Assembly: GCA_038843675.1 (NCBI GenBank)
Contig: JAWBRV010000010.1
Span: 1 to 47,857 of the forward strand
From: Candidatus Bathyarchaeia archaeon
GTDB lineage: Archaea; Thermoproteota; Bathyarchaeia; 40CM-2-53-6; CALIRQ01
DNA: 47,857 nt
Direction: 5' to 3'
The position numbers and the translations under genes were made by a program. The notes beneath the pieces were generated by a model. That model saw only the letters and a list, made by a program, of their open reading frames with translations, did no database searches and was not told the origin of the DNA. Positions 33,693 through 42,981 of the stretch are shown piece after piece; the first letter of the stretch is position 1, and every line of letters starts with the position of its first letter.

Positions 33693-35768
33693 TTATTCAT
33701 GCCCTCGACCCCCTTCCGCGAAGCATTTGGGACATGCGGCGAAGGGCCTCCTACCCATGGGCCTCACCCGGATCAATTGGAAGCCGCAATCCTCGCATAC
33801 CTTATTCAAAAGCGATATCTTGCCGCGCTGCGGCAATGGAAGCGCGAACTTGCATCCCTTGGTCCAAGCGCCCGAGCATCCTATGAACCTCTTCCCGGTC
33901 CGCCTGCTCCTAATGATCGATAGGGGGGATCCGCAACGGGGGCAAGAGGCGCTCAGCCTCAATAACTTTGACCTAGCCTCCAATATCGCCTTCGACAACT
34001 CCTCCCCTATCGCTCCCTCCTTCGATTTCAATTCCAAGAGTATGGGCTTAAGGAATTCAATCGCGGTTTCGAGCACCTTCTTCCTCTCCGCCTCCCCCCT
34101 CGTTATCGCATCCATCGATGCCTCCAGCTCCTTTGTGAATTTGGCATCGAGGATCTTCGGGCAATATTTCGAGAGCGTTTCTACGACCTTCATCCCGAGG
34201 GGGGTGGCTTCGATCCTGTTGCCGCTCATATAGCCCCTCCTGAACAAGATATCAATTATATCGGCCCTAGTCGCCTTCGTCCCTATCCCCTCCTCCTCCA
34301 TGGCCCTAAGCAGGCTGCTCGGGTTGAAGCGGGGCTTGGGCTTGGTGAATCGGGGGATCGCTTCGACCTCCGCGAAGAGGACCTCCTGCCCCTCGCGGAG
34401 CGGGGGGAGGGAGCTCTCTCCCAAATCCGCGTATGGCGAATATAGCTCGATCCATCCCTTGCTAAGGTATTTTATCCCACTCAACTGGAACTTATGCCCA
34501 CCGCACGCCAAGATGGCCCTCTCGACCCTCCTTAGGGCGGGCTCCCCGAAGGTCGCGAGGAACCTCTTGACTATCAGGTCGAAGAGAGCCCTCGATCGCT
34601 TATCCAAGGCGCCCGTTGGATGATTCCCCGTGGGGTATATGGCCGGGTGCGCTGGATCGTCCCTATCCCCTTCATTGGGCCTCAGCTCCTTCATGGCCAA
34701 TAGCCTCGAACAGGGGGCCTCATATTCGCGAAGCTTCGAGAGGGATTCGATTATGGATGAGTAATCGAGTCCCTTGGGGAGCTTTTGGCTCGACGTCCTA
34801 GGATAGGATATGAGCGCGTCGAGGTAGAGGCGCTCCAATATCGAGAGGCTCTGCTTGGGCTCCAAGGCGAAGTGCTTATACGCCTCGGCTTGGAGATCGG
34901 GGAGGCTAAAGGGTGTTGGCGGAGCAATTTCCGAAACCTTGGCCTCAACGCGCTCCACGACCCCCTTCCTCCCAGATACGGTCCCGACGATCCCATCGGC
35001 CTCCTCCTTACGCGATACAGCTCCCCCCTCGTATTCGGCGTTTAGGATCGCATCGTTTATCTTCACTTTCGAAACGATCGACCAATACGGCCTAGGGACA
35101 AAGGTCGCTATCTCCAGCTCCCTTTCGACAACGAATTTCAAAGTCGGCCCTTGGACCCTCCCTATGCTGAGGGCCTCATAGCGCCCACTCGCGCTGCGGA
35201 CCGAATTGATCAATGCCCTAGAAAGGTTTATCCCGTAGACCCAATCCACCTCATGCCTGCACCTAGCGGCCTCAACGAGTTCGAAATTCAAGCTCGGGAG
35301 CGGGTTATCGTAGGCCTTCCTCAGCTCCCAAGGCGTTAAGGTGCTGAATTTCATCCGCTTGGCCTTGCCCTCAGCGCCCCCGCAGGCGTATTTGAGAACC
35401 ATATATCCTATGAGCTCCCCTTCGAGGTCGTAGTCGCAAGCGTTAACGAACTCATCAGCGCCCTTGGAGAGCTCCGATATAGCTGATATGAGGCCCTTCA
35501 ATCTCCTCCGGCTCCCATTGACCTCGGGCTTGGGCCTCCAAGAAAAATCGAGAATCGGGTATTCCAATTCGCTCTGGCCGCGAGCGGGACCCACCTCATA
35601 CAGGTGGCCCGAGGCATGGCATATTATTATCCGCTTGCCTCCCCTGATGACCTCGAATGCGCGGTGGCCGTATCGGGAAAACTCCTTGACGCCCCCTCCG
35701 TTGGAGAGGGCCTCCGCCAACCTCTTGGCGGCATCCCTCTTCTCGCATATTATGAATACGCTCCTCAT
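33693..35768 (-). CDS. topA: DNA topoisomerase I (type IA)
   Basis: A 691-residue type IA topoisomerase that relaxes negative supercoils by cutting one strand. Toprim domain with Glu9 and CDYDLEGE (Asp112, Asp114), active-site tyrosine in LISYPRTSS (Tyr322), the EEGIGTKATRADII loop, and a C-terminal zinc-finger region (CPRCGSPL, GCSGAWTKGC, CEDCG, CPKC). The frame continues upstream to 35885, but ATG 35768 gives the family N-terminus and overlaps the stop of the zinc mini-protein (ATGA). Confidence 0.95.
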   Translation of the reverse strand: MRSVFIICEKRDAAKRLAEALSNGGGVKEFSRYGHRAFEVIRGGKRIIICHASGHLYEVGPARGQSELEYPILDFSWRPKPEVNGSRRRLKGLISAISELSKGADEFVNACDYDLEGELIGYMVLKYACGGAEGKAKRMKFSTLTPWELRKAYDNPLPSLNFELVEAARCRHEVDWVYGINLSRALINSVRSASGRYEALSIGRVQGPTLKFVVERELEIATFVPRPYWSIVSKVKINDAILNAEYEGGAVSRKEEADGIVGTVSGRKGVVERVEAKVSEIAPPTPFSLPDLQAEAYKHFALEPKQSLSILERLYLDALISYPRTSSQKLPKGLDYSSIIESLSKLREYEAPCSRLLAMKELRPNEGDRDDPAHPAIYPTGNHPTGALDKRSRALFDLIVKRFLATFGEPALRRVERAILACGGHKFQLSGIKYLSKGWIELYSPYADLGESSLPPLREGQEVLFAEVEAIPRFTKPKPRFNPSSLLRAMEEEGIGTKATRADIIDILFRRGYMSGNRIEATPLGMKVVETLSKYCPKILDAKFTKELEASMDAITRGEAERKKVLETAIEFLKPILLELKSKEGAIGEELSKAILEARSKLLRLSASCPRCGSPLSIIRSRRTGKRFIGCSGAWTKGCKFALPLPQRGKISLLNKVCEDCGFQLIRVRPMGRRPFAACPKCFAEGGRGHE

Positions 35769-35995
35769 GCCGAGCCCATCTTCCGCTTGATCAGTTCCTT
35801 CACGGCCCATCCGGTCTCGCTCAGCTCCAAGAGCCTCTCGAGGAATTCCCGATACTGGAGCTTTCCCCCATAGGCCTTGGACCAATCCTCATAGGCTGCT
35901 TCCAAACTTAGCTTCGCCTTTAAATGGAGTTCGCAAAGATCCGATCCCATAACCCTTGCCCTTCCGCATATCGAGCAATGCCCATGATTCGCCAT
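35765..35995 (-). CDS. zinc-binding mini-protein coupled to topA
   Basis: A 76-residue protein with one probable zinc site near the N-terminus (HCSICG, then LCELH, about residues 5-25) and a helical, charged rest (AYEDWSKAYGGKLQYREFLE). Its stop overlaps the topA ATG, so topA translation is coupled to it. ATG 35995 is preferred; a TTG at 36007 is closer to the leaderless position and is possible. I do not know its function; the coupling suggests a topoisomerase partner or regulator. Confidence 0.65.
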   Translation of the reverse strand: MANHGHCSICGRARVMGSDLCELHLKAKLSLEAAYEDWSKAYGGKLQYREFLERLLELSETGWAVKELIKRKMGSA

Positions 35996-36031
35996 CTTGC
36001 CACACAATGGAGGGGGGATTCATTAAAGAAG

Positions 36032-36039
36032 TTTTAAAA
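36032..36039 (-). promoter_or_regulatory. TATA box for zinc mini-protein/topA
   Basis: ttttaaaa lies about 28 bp before TTG 36007 and 40 bp before ATG 35995 on the minus strand. Confidence 0.45.
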
Positions 36040-36112
36040 AAGTGCCCCCTTAAACGGGCAAGCCCATTTTAACGGAATGCCGCCGAGGAAAAGGAGTTAG
36101 CCCTTAGGGTGG

Positions 36113-36122
36113 ATTTATTAAA
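36113..36122 (+). promoter_or_regulatory. TATA box for agmatinase (leaderless)
   Basis: atttattaaa is centred 28 bp before GTG 36146, the spacing for a transcript that begins at the start codon. Confidence 0.6.
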
Positions 36123-36145
36123 AAGGCCCTTGATCCCTAAAGGGC

Positions 36146-37054
36146 GTGATCCATGAAATGGAGATCGATTTCCTCATGGCCCCGCCATTGGAGTTCTTGG
36201 GGAAGTCAGTTCCATTCCCCAAAGCGGACTACGTCGTCATCGGGGTTCCATTTGACAGGACGAGCACCTATAGGCCCGGATCCAGATTCGCGCCGAACGC
36301 CCTCAGGGAAATATCGCTGAACGTGGAAACATACAGCTTCCTATCGGAAATCGATGCCGAGGACTTGAAGATACACGATGCAGGAAATCTTTCCATATCC
36401 GCCAACGTGGAGGAAACCTTGGAAAGGGTTAGAAGGGTTGTATCGGAGGTTGTGGGATCTGGGAAGGTATCGATATTATTGGGCGGAGAGCATACCATTT
36501 CATATGGCGCCCTGATGGCCCTCTCGGACCTCGGTATCAAATTCGACGTGGTGGATCTCGATGCCCATTCCGATGCGAGGGATGAATATGAGGGGCTGAG
36601 GCTATCCCACGCAACCTTCATGAGGAGGGCCGTTGAGGATCTGGGGATTCGGGACATAAGGTATGTTGGGCTGAGGGCCATATCCAAGGAGGAGTTGGGC
36701 TTCATAAGGGGGGAGGGTGTCAAAGCCAATACGGCCTTGGACCTGAAAGGCTTGGGCAAGGGGGCATCAAGCCTCGATGTCCTATTTAGCGACCCAGCGC
36801 CCAAGAGATACATCTCCATCGACTTGGATGTCCTAGACCCGGCCTTCGCGCCGGCGGTCGGGAACCCGGAGGGTTGCGGAGTTTATCCGGAGGAGCTCCT
36901 CCCAATCCTGAAGAGGGCCGCCTCGGCCCGCGTGGCTGGGATCGATCTATGCGAGTACGTCCCGGCTTATGATAACGGCTCAACGGGGGTTCAGGGGATT
37001 AAGCTCCTTCTGGAAGCCATCTGCGCCATCGAGGCCTCCAAGGGAGGGCGCTGA
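36146..37054 (+). CDS. speB: agmatinase-type ureohydrolase
   Basis: A 302-residue binuclear-manganese hydrolase of the arginase/agmatinase family, most likely agmatine to putrescine plus urea. Metal ligands: GGEHT (His116), DLDAHSD (Asp139, His141, Asp143), SIDLDVLDP (Asp226, Asp228) and the family's PEGCG. In archaea the agmatine route feeds polyamine synthesis. GTG 36146 fits a leaderless start from the TATA box; ATG 36158 is the alternative. Other guanidino substrates cannot be excluded. Confidence 0.9.
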   Translation: MIHEMEIDFLMAPPLEFLGKSVPFPKADYVVIGVPFDRTSTYRPGSRFAPNALREISLNVETYSFLSEIDAEDLKIHDAGNLSISANVEETLERVRRVVSEVVGSGKVSILLGGEHTISYGALMALSDLGIKFDVVDLDAHSDARDEYEGLRLSHATFMRRAVEDLGIRDIRYVGLRAISKEELGFIRGEGVKANTALDLKGLGKGASSLDVLFSDPAPKRYISIDLDVLDPAFAPAVGNPEGCGVYPEELLPILKRAASARVAGIDLCEYVPAYDNGSTGVQGIKLLLEAICAIEASKGGR

Positions 37055-37178
37055 GTGGCATCGGGTCCCTTCCCTCCTTCCCCGGGAAAAGCCCAGCTTG
37101 AACCGTTTGCAAAGGTTCTTAAGCCACATCCCTCCACCATATCCCCAGATCGGATCGGCCCTAGGCCGAGGTTCGGTT

Positions 37179-39707
37179 ATGAGCGCGGGAACATCGCTCC
37201 AAATCAACGAAGGCCTGAATATAGAGGAGGCGTATCTTCTATCGGCGGGGTATGACGGGGAGCGAGGAAGGGCGTTCCTGAAGCTCTACGATAAGGGCGA
37301 AGATAGGATAAAGATATGGTATGACGACACGGGCCATCTGCCCTATTGCATATCGAAGGATCCCTTGGAGGAGCTTGAGAGGAACGAGGCCATCTCCAAA
37401 CATCCCGGGCTCGCCAGATTTGAGAGGGCGGAGAGGTACGACGCCCTAAGGGATCGGCGCTTGGATGTGGTTATAATATATGGGAAGGATCCGCTCGCCA
37501 TAGGCGGGAAACCTTCCGGATCGATAAGGGATATCGTGAAGGCTTGGGAGGCCAATATAAAATACGTGGAGAGTTATATCTACGATCTTGGATTTACGCC
37601 CTGCATGCCCTATAGGGTTTCAAACGGACGTTTGTATCCCATAACCCAAGAGCTCCCGAGGGAGGCAATCGCCCATTTGGAGAGGGCGCTCGAGGGCGAG
37701 GACGAGGAGCATAGGAAAGCCGTGCGCGAATGGATATCGCTCCTCGAGGCCCCAATGCCAAAGCTCAAAAGGGTAGCCTTGGACATAGAGGTATATTCCC
37801 CAATAGTCACGAGAGTCCCGGACCCGAGCGAGGCGGAGCACCCGATACTCTGCATTGGGTTCTTCGATAACGAGGGGAGAAAGAGGATACTCCTCCTAGA
37901 TAGGGGTGAGGGGTTCAAGGGCGAGGCCCTCCCAAGCGATTTGGGAGCAGCCTTCTTCAAATCCGAGGCCGATATGCTGAGGGCCGCATTCGAGATCATC
38001 CGCGAGTACCCGGTACTCCTAACCTTCAATGGAGATGATTTCGATCTCAACTACATTTGGCATAGGGCCCAAAGGCTCGGGATCGGTAGGGAGGAGATCC
38101 CCCTCGAGGTTGGGAGGGAATCCATCTCCATCAAGAACGGCGTCCACATAGACCTTTACAAATTCTTCGTGAACAAGTCGATGCAAGTTTATGCCTTCAG
38201 GCAGAAGTATCGCGAGATGACGCTGGACGACGTAGGCATGGCGCTGCTTGGAGAGGGGAAGAGGAGGAGCGAGGCATCGGTTTCCGATATGAGCTATTCG
38301 GAACTCGCCGCGTATTGCATGAAGGATGCGGAGCTCACGATGCGCCTATCCACATACGACGATGAGCTGGTCATGAAGTTGATCGTGGCCCTCTCGAGGA
38401 TAAGTTGCTTGGGAATCGAGGAGGTGAGCAGGCAGGGCGTTTCCAATTGGATAAGGAGCATGCTGTATAGGGAGCATAGGAGGAGGGGATACCTAATCCC
38501 GAGGCCGGATGAGATCTTAGAGTTGAAGGGCACGATAGCGACCGAGGCGACCATAAAGGGCAAGAAGTATAAGGGGGCGATCGTGGTCGAGCCGAAGCCA
38601 GGGGTCCATTTCGGCGTCGCCGTCTTGGACTTCGCATCCCTATACCCCTCGATAATAAAAATGTGGAACTTGGGATACGAAACGATCCTATGCCCGCATG
38701 AGGACTGCAGGGACAATTTGGTTCCGGGGACTCCCCATTGGATCTGCAAAAAGAGGAGGGCGATACAGAGCGTCCTAATAGGATCCCTTAGGGACGTGAG
38801 GGTGAAATGGTATAAGCCGAAATCGAAGGATGGTTCCCTCCCGGAGCCGAAGAGGAACTGGTATATGGTCGTGCAGGATGCCCTCAAGGTCATCCTAAAC
38901 GCCTCTTATGGAGTATTCGGAGCGGAGACCTTCAGCCTCTACTGTCCGCCCGTGGCCGAGGCAACGGCGGCCATAGGGAGATATGTCATAAGGAGGGCCA
39001 TAGAGAAGGCCAAGTCCTTGGGGGTCGAAGTCCTCTACGGGGATACGGATTCGATCTTCCTCGGGACCACTGATCAGGCCCTTTTGAGCGAGCTCGTGAA
39101 ATGGTCGAAGGAGGAGCTGGGAATGGAGTTGGAGATAGACAAGTACTACAGATACTTGGCCCTTAGCTCTAGGAAGAAGAACTACCTAGGGGTTAGGGAG
39201 GATGGAAGCGTGGATATAAAGGGCCTGACCGGGAAGAAGAGGCACGTTCCCGAATTCCTACAAAAGGCCTTCTACGATATGATCCAAATCTTGAGCGAGG
39301 TCAGGTCCTTCGACGAGTTCAATTCGGCTAGGGAAAGGATAAAGCGCATAGTGAAGGAATGCTATACCAAACTCAAGAATCGCGAATATTCGCTGGAGGA
39401 ATTGGCCTTCAATGTGATGATGGGCAAATCGCCGGAGGGTTATACGAAGACGACGCCGCAGCACGTCAAAGCAGCTAGGCTATTGTCGCAAAGGGGGATC
39501 GAGATCAAGCCGGGCGATTTGATAGCCTTCGTGAAGGTCACTGGCGAGCTGGGGGTCAAGCCGGTACAGCTCGCGTCCAAAAACGAGATAGATACTGAGA
39601 AATACTTGGAATATATAAGCTCCACGTTCGATCAGGTCCTCGATGCCCTCGGCATAGAGTTCGATGAGCTGATAGGGGTGAGGAGGCTGGAGTCCTTCTT
39701 CAGATAA
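37179..39707 (+). CDS. polB: family-B DNA polymerase
   Basis: An 842-residue replicative-type polymerase. The proofreading exonuclease is intact: Exo I LDIEVYSP (Asp202, Glu204), Exo II TFNGDDFDLNY (Asp287), Exo III YCMKDAEL (Tyr379, Asp383). Polymerase motifs: A DFASLYPSII (Asp484), B KVILNASYG, C YGDTDSIF (Asp622, Asp624), plus KKKNYLGV and KGLTGKKR in the thumb. Between motifs A and B is a cysteine-containing loop (CPHEDCRDN..HWICKKR) typical of crenarchaeal-type PolB. The frame is open from 36969, but ATG 37179 gives the correct N-terminus. Confidence 0.96.
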   Translation: MSAGTSLQINEGLNIEEAYLLSAGYDGERGRAFLKLYDKGEDRIKIWYDDTGHLPYCISKDPLEELERNEAISKHPGLARFERAERYDALRDRRLDVVIIYGKDPLAIGGKPSGSIRDIVKAWEANIKYVESYIYDLGFTPCMPYRVSNGRLYPITQELPREAIAHLERALEGEDEEHRKAVREWISLLEAPMPKLKRVALDIEVYSPIVTRVPDPSEAEHPILCIGFFDNEGRKRILLLDRGEGFKGEALPSDLGAAFFKSEADMLRAAFEIIREYPVLLTFNGDDFDLNYIWHRAQRLGIGREEIPLEVGRESISIKNGVHIDLYKFFVNKSMQVYAFRQKYREMTLDDVGMALLGEGKRRSEASVSDMSYSELAAYCMKDAELTMRLSTYDDELVMKLIVALSRISCLGIEEVSRQGVSNWIRSMLYREHRRRGYLIPRPDEILELKGTIATEATIKGKKYKGAIVVEPKPGVHFGVAVLDFASLYPSIIKMWNLGYETILCPHEDCRDNLVPGTPHWICKKRRAIQSVLIGSLRDVRVKWYKPKSKDGSLPEPKRNWYMVVQDALKVILNASYGVFGAETFSLYCPPVAEATAAIGRYVIRRAIEKAKSLGVEVLYGDTDSIFLGTTDQALLSELVKWSKEELGMELEIDKYYRYLALSSRKKNYLGVREDGSVDIKGLTGKKRHVPEFLQKAFYDMIQILSEVRSFDEFNSARERIKRIVKECYTKLKNREYSLEELAFNVMMGKSPEGYTKTTPQHVKAARLLSQRGIEIKPGDLIAFVKVTGELGVKPVQLASKNEIDTEKYLEYISSTFDQVLDALGIEFDELIGVRRLESFFR

Positions 39708-39716
39708 GCGCCCGCA

Positions 39717-40469
39717 TCAGCCGCGATCGCTGAGCAACTTCACGAACCTCGATGCATCGTTGAACATATGGATATTATTGAAGAGAACGTAAACCTCCGA
39801 TACCCCAGATCCCTTCAATGAGGATACCCTATCTAGAAGCCTATTCAGGTCATTATCCGTATACTTATACCCGTAATTATATTCCCTCCCCCCGAGGCCA
39901 TGCAGCCTCGTGTAGGCGATCGGGCCGATGGCCATTGGCTCATGCCTTAGGATATCGAATACCGGTATCAAGCCCAGCCGTTCGCAAATCTCCCCAACCT
40001 TCCCCCTTCGATCCTTCCACTCCCCCCTCGGCTCCCACGCTATCCTCAAGCCATCCCTCCTAATCGAAGAGAAGAAGCCCTCCATGTTCTCGATGTTCTC
40101 CTTCGATGCGCCAAACCCGGGCGGGGTTTGGAGGACGCATATCCTCGCCCCCAGCGCCTCGCATACTTCCTTCGTCCTTTCCCAAGCTCGAATGTTCTCC
40201 TCCGTGGGCTTAAAGGAGCCGTAGTTCGCGGGATCCCCGGGCGGGCTGGCCTTGGACCTCCGCCAGACCGGGCTATCGATTGGGTGGGTGATCGCCATCC
40301 AGCCCTTCACGGAAAATTCGAAGCCCTGGGGGGATTCGCGGAGCCAATTCTCGATCGATCTCTTTGTCGGGATGTTGTAGAACGTGCTCTGGACCTCCAC
40401 CAGCCTCATTCGGGAAAAATAGGTCCTCATCGCGACCGGGAAGCCACAGCATCCTACCTTAACTCTCAT
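39717..40469 (-). CDS. DUF72 (YecE-like) TIM-barrel protein
   Basis: A 250-residue DUF72 protein with the family landmarks: VGCCGFP start, VEVQSTFYNIP, WLRESPQGFEFSVKGWMAITH, WEPRGEW, AYTRLHG and YVLFNNIH. Biochemical role of the family is not established. The frame continues upstream to 40550, but ATG 40469 is right at the conserved start and has ggtggg 6 nt before it. It converges with polB (9-nt gap). Confidence 0.9.
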   Translation of the reverse strand: MRVKVGCCGFPVAMRTYFSRMRLVEVQSTFYNIPTKRSIENWLRESPQGFEFSVKGWMAITHPIDSPVWRRSKASPPGDPANYGSFKPTEENIRAWERTKEVCEALGARICVLQTPPGFGASKENIENMEGFFSSIRRDGLRIAWEPRGEWKDRRGKVGEICERLGLIPVFDILRHEPMAIGPIAYTRLHGLGGREYNYGYKYTDNDLNRLLDRVSSLKGSGVSEVYVLFNNIHMFNDASRFVKLLSDRG

Positions 40470-40579
40470 GTGTCCCACCGAGGTGGGGGGGCCGCCGTCG
40501 GCACGCGATAATATGGATTGCCATCGACGAACCCCCTCCTTGCAAAACACCGCCCGCCAAATTAATAGAATTTTTCCTC

Positions 40580-41013
40580 ATGCGCTATGCCGAAGGCTCC
40601 TTTTGGCTCTCGAAAAGGGGCGCGCTCGTCAAGTATATAGTCAAATCGGCCCTTCATAGGAGCAAAATGGTCAGTTTCTTTGAGAAAGCCTCCGTCGGCG
40701 AGCTTTACGTGAGTCCGATCACCTTGAGCGAAGCGCTATACATAGCATCGCGGATATATGAGATGGGGGATGCACTCGATTATACCCCATGGGTCAAGAG
40801 AAGGGCGAGGATGGCGAGGGTAGACGAGGGCATCGCCATCAGGGCCGGAGAGCTCAAGAAATCGCTGGGAATATCGCTACCAGATTGCTATGTGATCGCG
40901 AGGGCAGAAGCGGTTAAGGCGATCCCCCTATCAGGGGCATCGAGGAGGGGGTGAGGCCCATCCTGAGCGGCTTGGAGGAGCTTTTTGAAGGGATGCCACA
41001 TTTAAGGGGCTAA
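40580..41013 (+). pseudogene. frameshifted PIN-domain (VapC-like) ribonuclease
   Basis: The ORF to 40954 (124 residues) reads like an archaeal PIN toxin: SFFEKASVGELYVSPITLSEALYIA, acidic DEGIAIRAGE, and the C-terminal LPDCYVIARAEAVKA. It then ends abruptly (PLSGASRRG). In the frame reached by adding one base near 40930 the expected tail continues (FRGIEEG, VRPILSGLEELFEG) to TAA at 41011-41013, so a base seems to be missing in the cta-tca stretch. The first Asp of PIN domains also appears as Glu (YAEGSFWL). No antitoxin gene is visible nearby. Read as a decayed toxin or a sequencing error. Confidence 0.6.
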
Positions 41014-41119
41014 CATCTTGGGGCTTAAATAGGGCCTTATCCTTAAATGGAATGATTTCTCCTCTCGCCATAGGTTTGTAAAGCTCATGAAAGTCCATGC
41101 AAAAATTAATACCAAACTC

Positions 41120-41126
41120 AAAAAAA
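41120..41126 (-). terminator. T7 terminator of the cupin/GntP operon
   Basis: On the minus strand TTTTTTT lies 29 nt after the cupin stop, fitting archaeal U-tract termination. The rest of 41014-41154 is AT-rich without a gene. Confidence 0.55.
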
Positions 41127-41154
41127 GGGAGTTGTAAAGGAGGGTGGACCTTTC

Positions 41155-41556
41155 TTATTCGAATATTTCATAGGGAGACTCCGTGGGCCATTTGGGGAGT
41201 AGGCCGACAAACATTATTCCGCCAACTACCAATAAGCGCACCGGTTCATTCCCAAGCGCAAAAACCCTGTGCTTGGTATTTGGGGCGTTGTAGATGGCAT
41301 CCCCAGCCTCGAAATCGTGGCGGACCCCTTCCGACTCTATATATCCTTTCCCGGAAAGCACATAGTATACCTCCTCGCAGTTATGGCGGTGTAACGGGGA
41401 GTGATTTCCCGGGGGTATTTCTACTATGCCCATTATGAGCGTTTTCGTATCAACTCCGGTCTCCGGATATATCAGCTTCCAATCCCTAACGCCGGCCCTT
41501 TTCTCCATGGGGGCCCCGCTAATGAATTCTGATTTCTTAACAACCACTTTTCCCAT
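41155..41556 (-). CDS. single-domain cupin
   Basis: A 133-residue cupin with motif 1 HSPLHRHNCEEVYYVLSGKG (His, His, Glu metal ligands) and motif 2 GDAIYNAPNTKHRVF (His). ATG 41556 is chosen because aggtga lies 8 nt before it; a GTG at 41568 would overlap the previous stop. In this operon a role in sugar-acid isomerisation or sensing is plausible. It is the last gene of the cassette before a T7 terminator. Confidence 0.85.
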   Translation of the reverse strand: MGKVVVKKSEFISGAPMEKRAGVRDWKLIYPETGVDTKTLIMGIVEIPPGNHSPLHRHNCEEVYYVLSGKGYIESEGVRHDFEAGDAIYNAPNTKHRVFALGNEPVRLLVVGGIMFVGLLPKWPTESPYEIFE

Positions 41557-41568
41557 CAGCCAACTCAC

Positions 41569-42909
41569 CTATCTGAACAAGAATGCTTGGAAGAGCAGTA
41601 AGAATATTAGCGTGGTTATGGCATTAATGGCTGTCGAAACCGTATAGACCTTTAAGCCCCCCCTCACGCTTAAGCCACCCGTCTTAGCTACGACCCAGAA
41701 GCCGCTGTCGTTCACATGGCAACCGAGCAAACCTCCGGAGCCTATAGCGACCGCCAGCCAGAGCGGATTAAGAGCTATGTAGGGGGCTATCGGCGCCATG
41801 AGTTGCGATGTTGTGATAATGGCGACAGTCCCGGAGCCCTGAGCCGCTTTGATCCCAGCGGCTATTCCCCAAGCCAAGAGTATCGCGAGCAGTGGCGAAA
41901 TTTGAGCGCCTAATGTCGTTCCGAAGATCTTGCCTATGCCACTCGCTTGGAGTACTGCCCCAAACGAGCCGCCCACAGCAGTGATGAGGAGTATTATGCC
42001 CGCCGAGGAGATGGCGGTCCCAACCGACCGGGCGATCGCTGCTCGGTCCATAGTTCTTGTCGCTACCCCCATGGCAACTATAGCGCCCAAGAACATCGCT
42101 ATATCTCTAGCGCCAAGGAATAGCAATATTTTTCCTGCAATACCAACTTCTTTTCCCAATATGATCGGAATTATCGAAGCTAAGCATATCAAAATTATAG
42201 GAAGGGCTATTGGGATGATCGCTAATCCAAAGGGTGGCATTTTGACCTCGACTTCCCGTTCTATTGCAATTGGCTCCTCATCATTCTCCGGAGCCCAGCG
42301 CAGGTACTTGAGGATGGAGCGATAGGCTAAAAGTGCTAAGAAGGCGCCCGGGATCCCGACGAGGGCCCCACCAACGATCATTAGAGCCAACGGAACTTTC
42401 AGCGCATCTGCAACGGCCAGCGGACCAGGGGTTGGGGGGATAAGCATATGCGCTGTTCCTAAGCCTATCACTAGAGAGCCAAGTGTTATAGCCAATGGCA
42501 ATTCCGTTAAGCGGGCCAACCTGCGAGCTATCGGAGCTAATATCACGAAGCCCACATCGAAGAATACCGGAGTTGAAACAACAAGCCCAGTCGCGGTTAG
42601 GGCTTCGGGAACGCGGCGCTTGGAAACGACCCGCAAGAAACCATTAACGATGCTGGTCACACCGCCGCAATCGGCCAGCAATTGACCGATTAAAACTCCA
42701 AAGCCTATCACGAGGCCTATTCCCCTCATCGTCCCGCCGAAGCCATCGCCTATAGTCTTCACTATGGTTGAAAGGTCCATGCCCGCGGCCAGTCCATAGT
42801 AGAGCGTTGATACGAAAAGAGCGAGGAACGCGCTTTGTTTCAAGCGAATTATTATGAACAGAGCCAAGACTATTGCTATTATAAGGTGCAAGATGAGTAT
42901 GCTTTCCAT
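41569..42909 (-). CDS. GntP-family gluconate/sugar-acid permease
   Basis: A 446-residue permease with about 12 membrane helices and the GntP-family loops (LIGQLLADCGGVTSIVNGFL, LIPPTPGPLAVADALKV, GSGTVAIITTSQLM, HVNDSGFW). GntP proteins bring in gluconate or related acids with protons. It has its own AT-rich promoter and start region; its mRNA would also carry the cupin gene. Substrate within the sugar acids cannot be set from sequence. Confidence 0.92.
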   Translation of the reverse strand: MESILILHLIIAIVLALFIIIRLKQSAFLALFVSTLYYGLAAGMDLSTIVKTIGDGFGGTMRGIGLVIGFGVLIGQLLADCGGVTSIVNGFLRVVSKRRVPEALTATGLVVSTPVFFDVGFVILAPIARRLARLTELPLAITLGSLVIGLGTAHMLIPPTPGPLAVADALKVPLALMIVGGALVGIPGAFLALLAYRSILKYLRWAPENDEEPIAIEREVEVKMPPFGLAIIPIALPIILICLASIIPIILGKEVGIAGKILLFLGARDIAMFLGAIVAMGVATRTMDRAAIARSVGTAISSAGIILLITAVGGSFGAVLQASGIGKIFGTTLGAQISPLLAILLAWGIAAGIKAAQGSGTVAIITTSQLMAPIAPYIALNPLWLAVAIGSGGLLGCHVNDSGFWVVAKTGGLSVRGGLKVYTVSTAINAITTLIFLLLFQAFLFR

Positions 42910-42921
42910 TTTCTCTCATTA

Positions 42922-42952
42922 TTGTAGTATGTATGACTTTTCTTTTTAAAGC
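42922..42952 (-). promoter_or_regulatory. gntP promoter with candidate GntR operator
   Basis: The minus-strand TATA tttaaaaag (about 42943-42951) lies about 38 bp before the gntP ATG. Between them the plus strand reads TTGTAGTATGT (42922-42932). The same word with one change occurs at the matching place before gntR, so it is a candidate site for that regulator. Confidence 0.5.
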
Positions 42953-42981
42953 TTTTTCTTTATTGATTATTCATAAATGAA

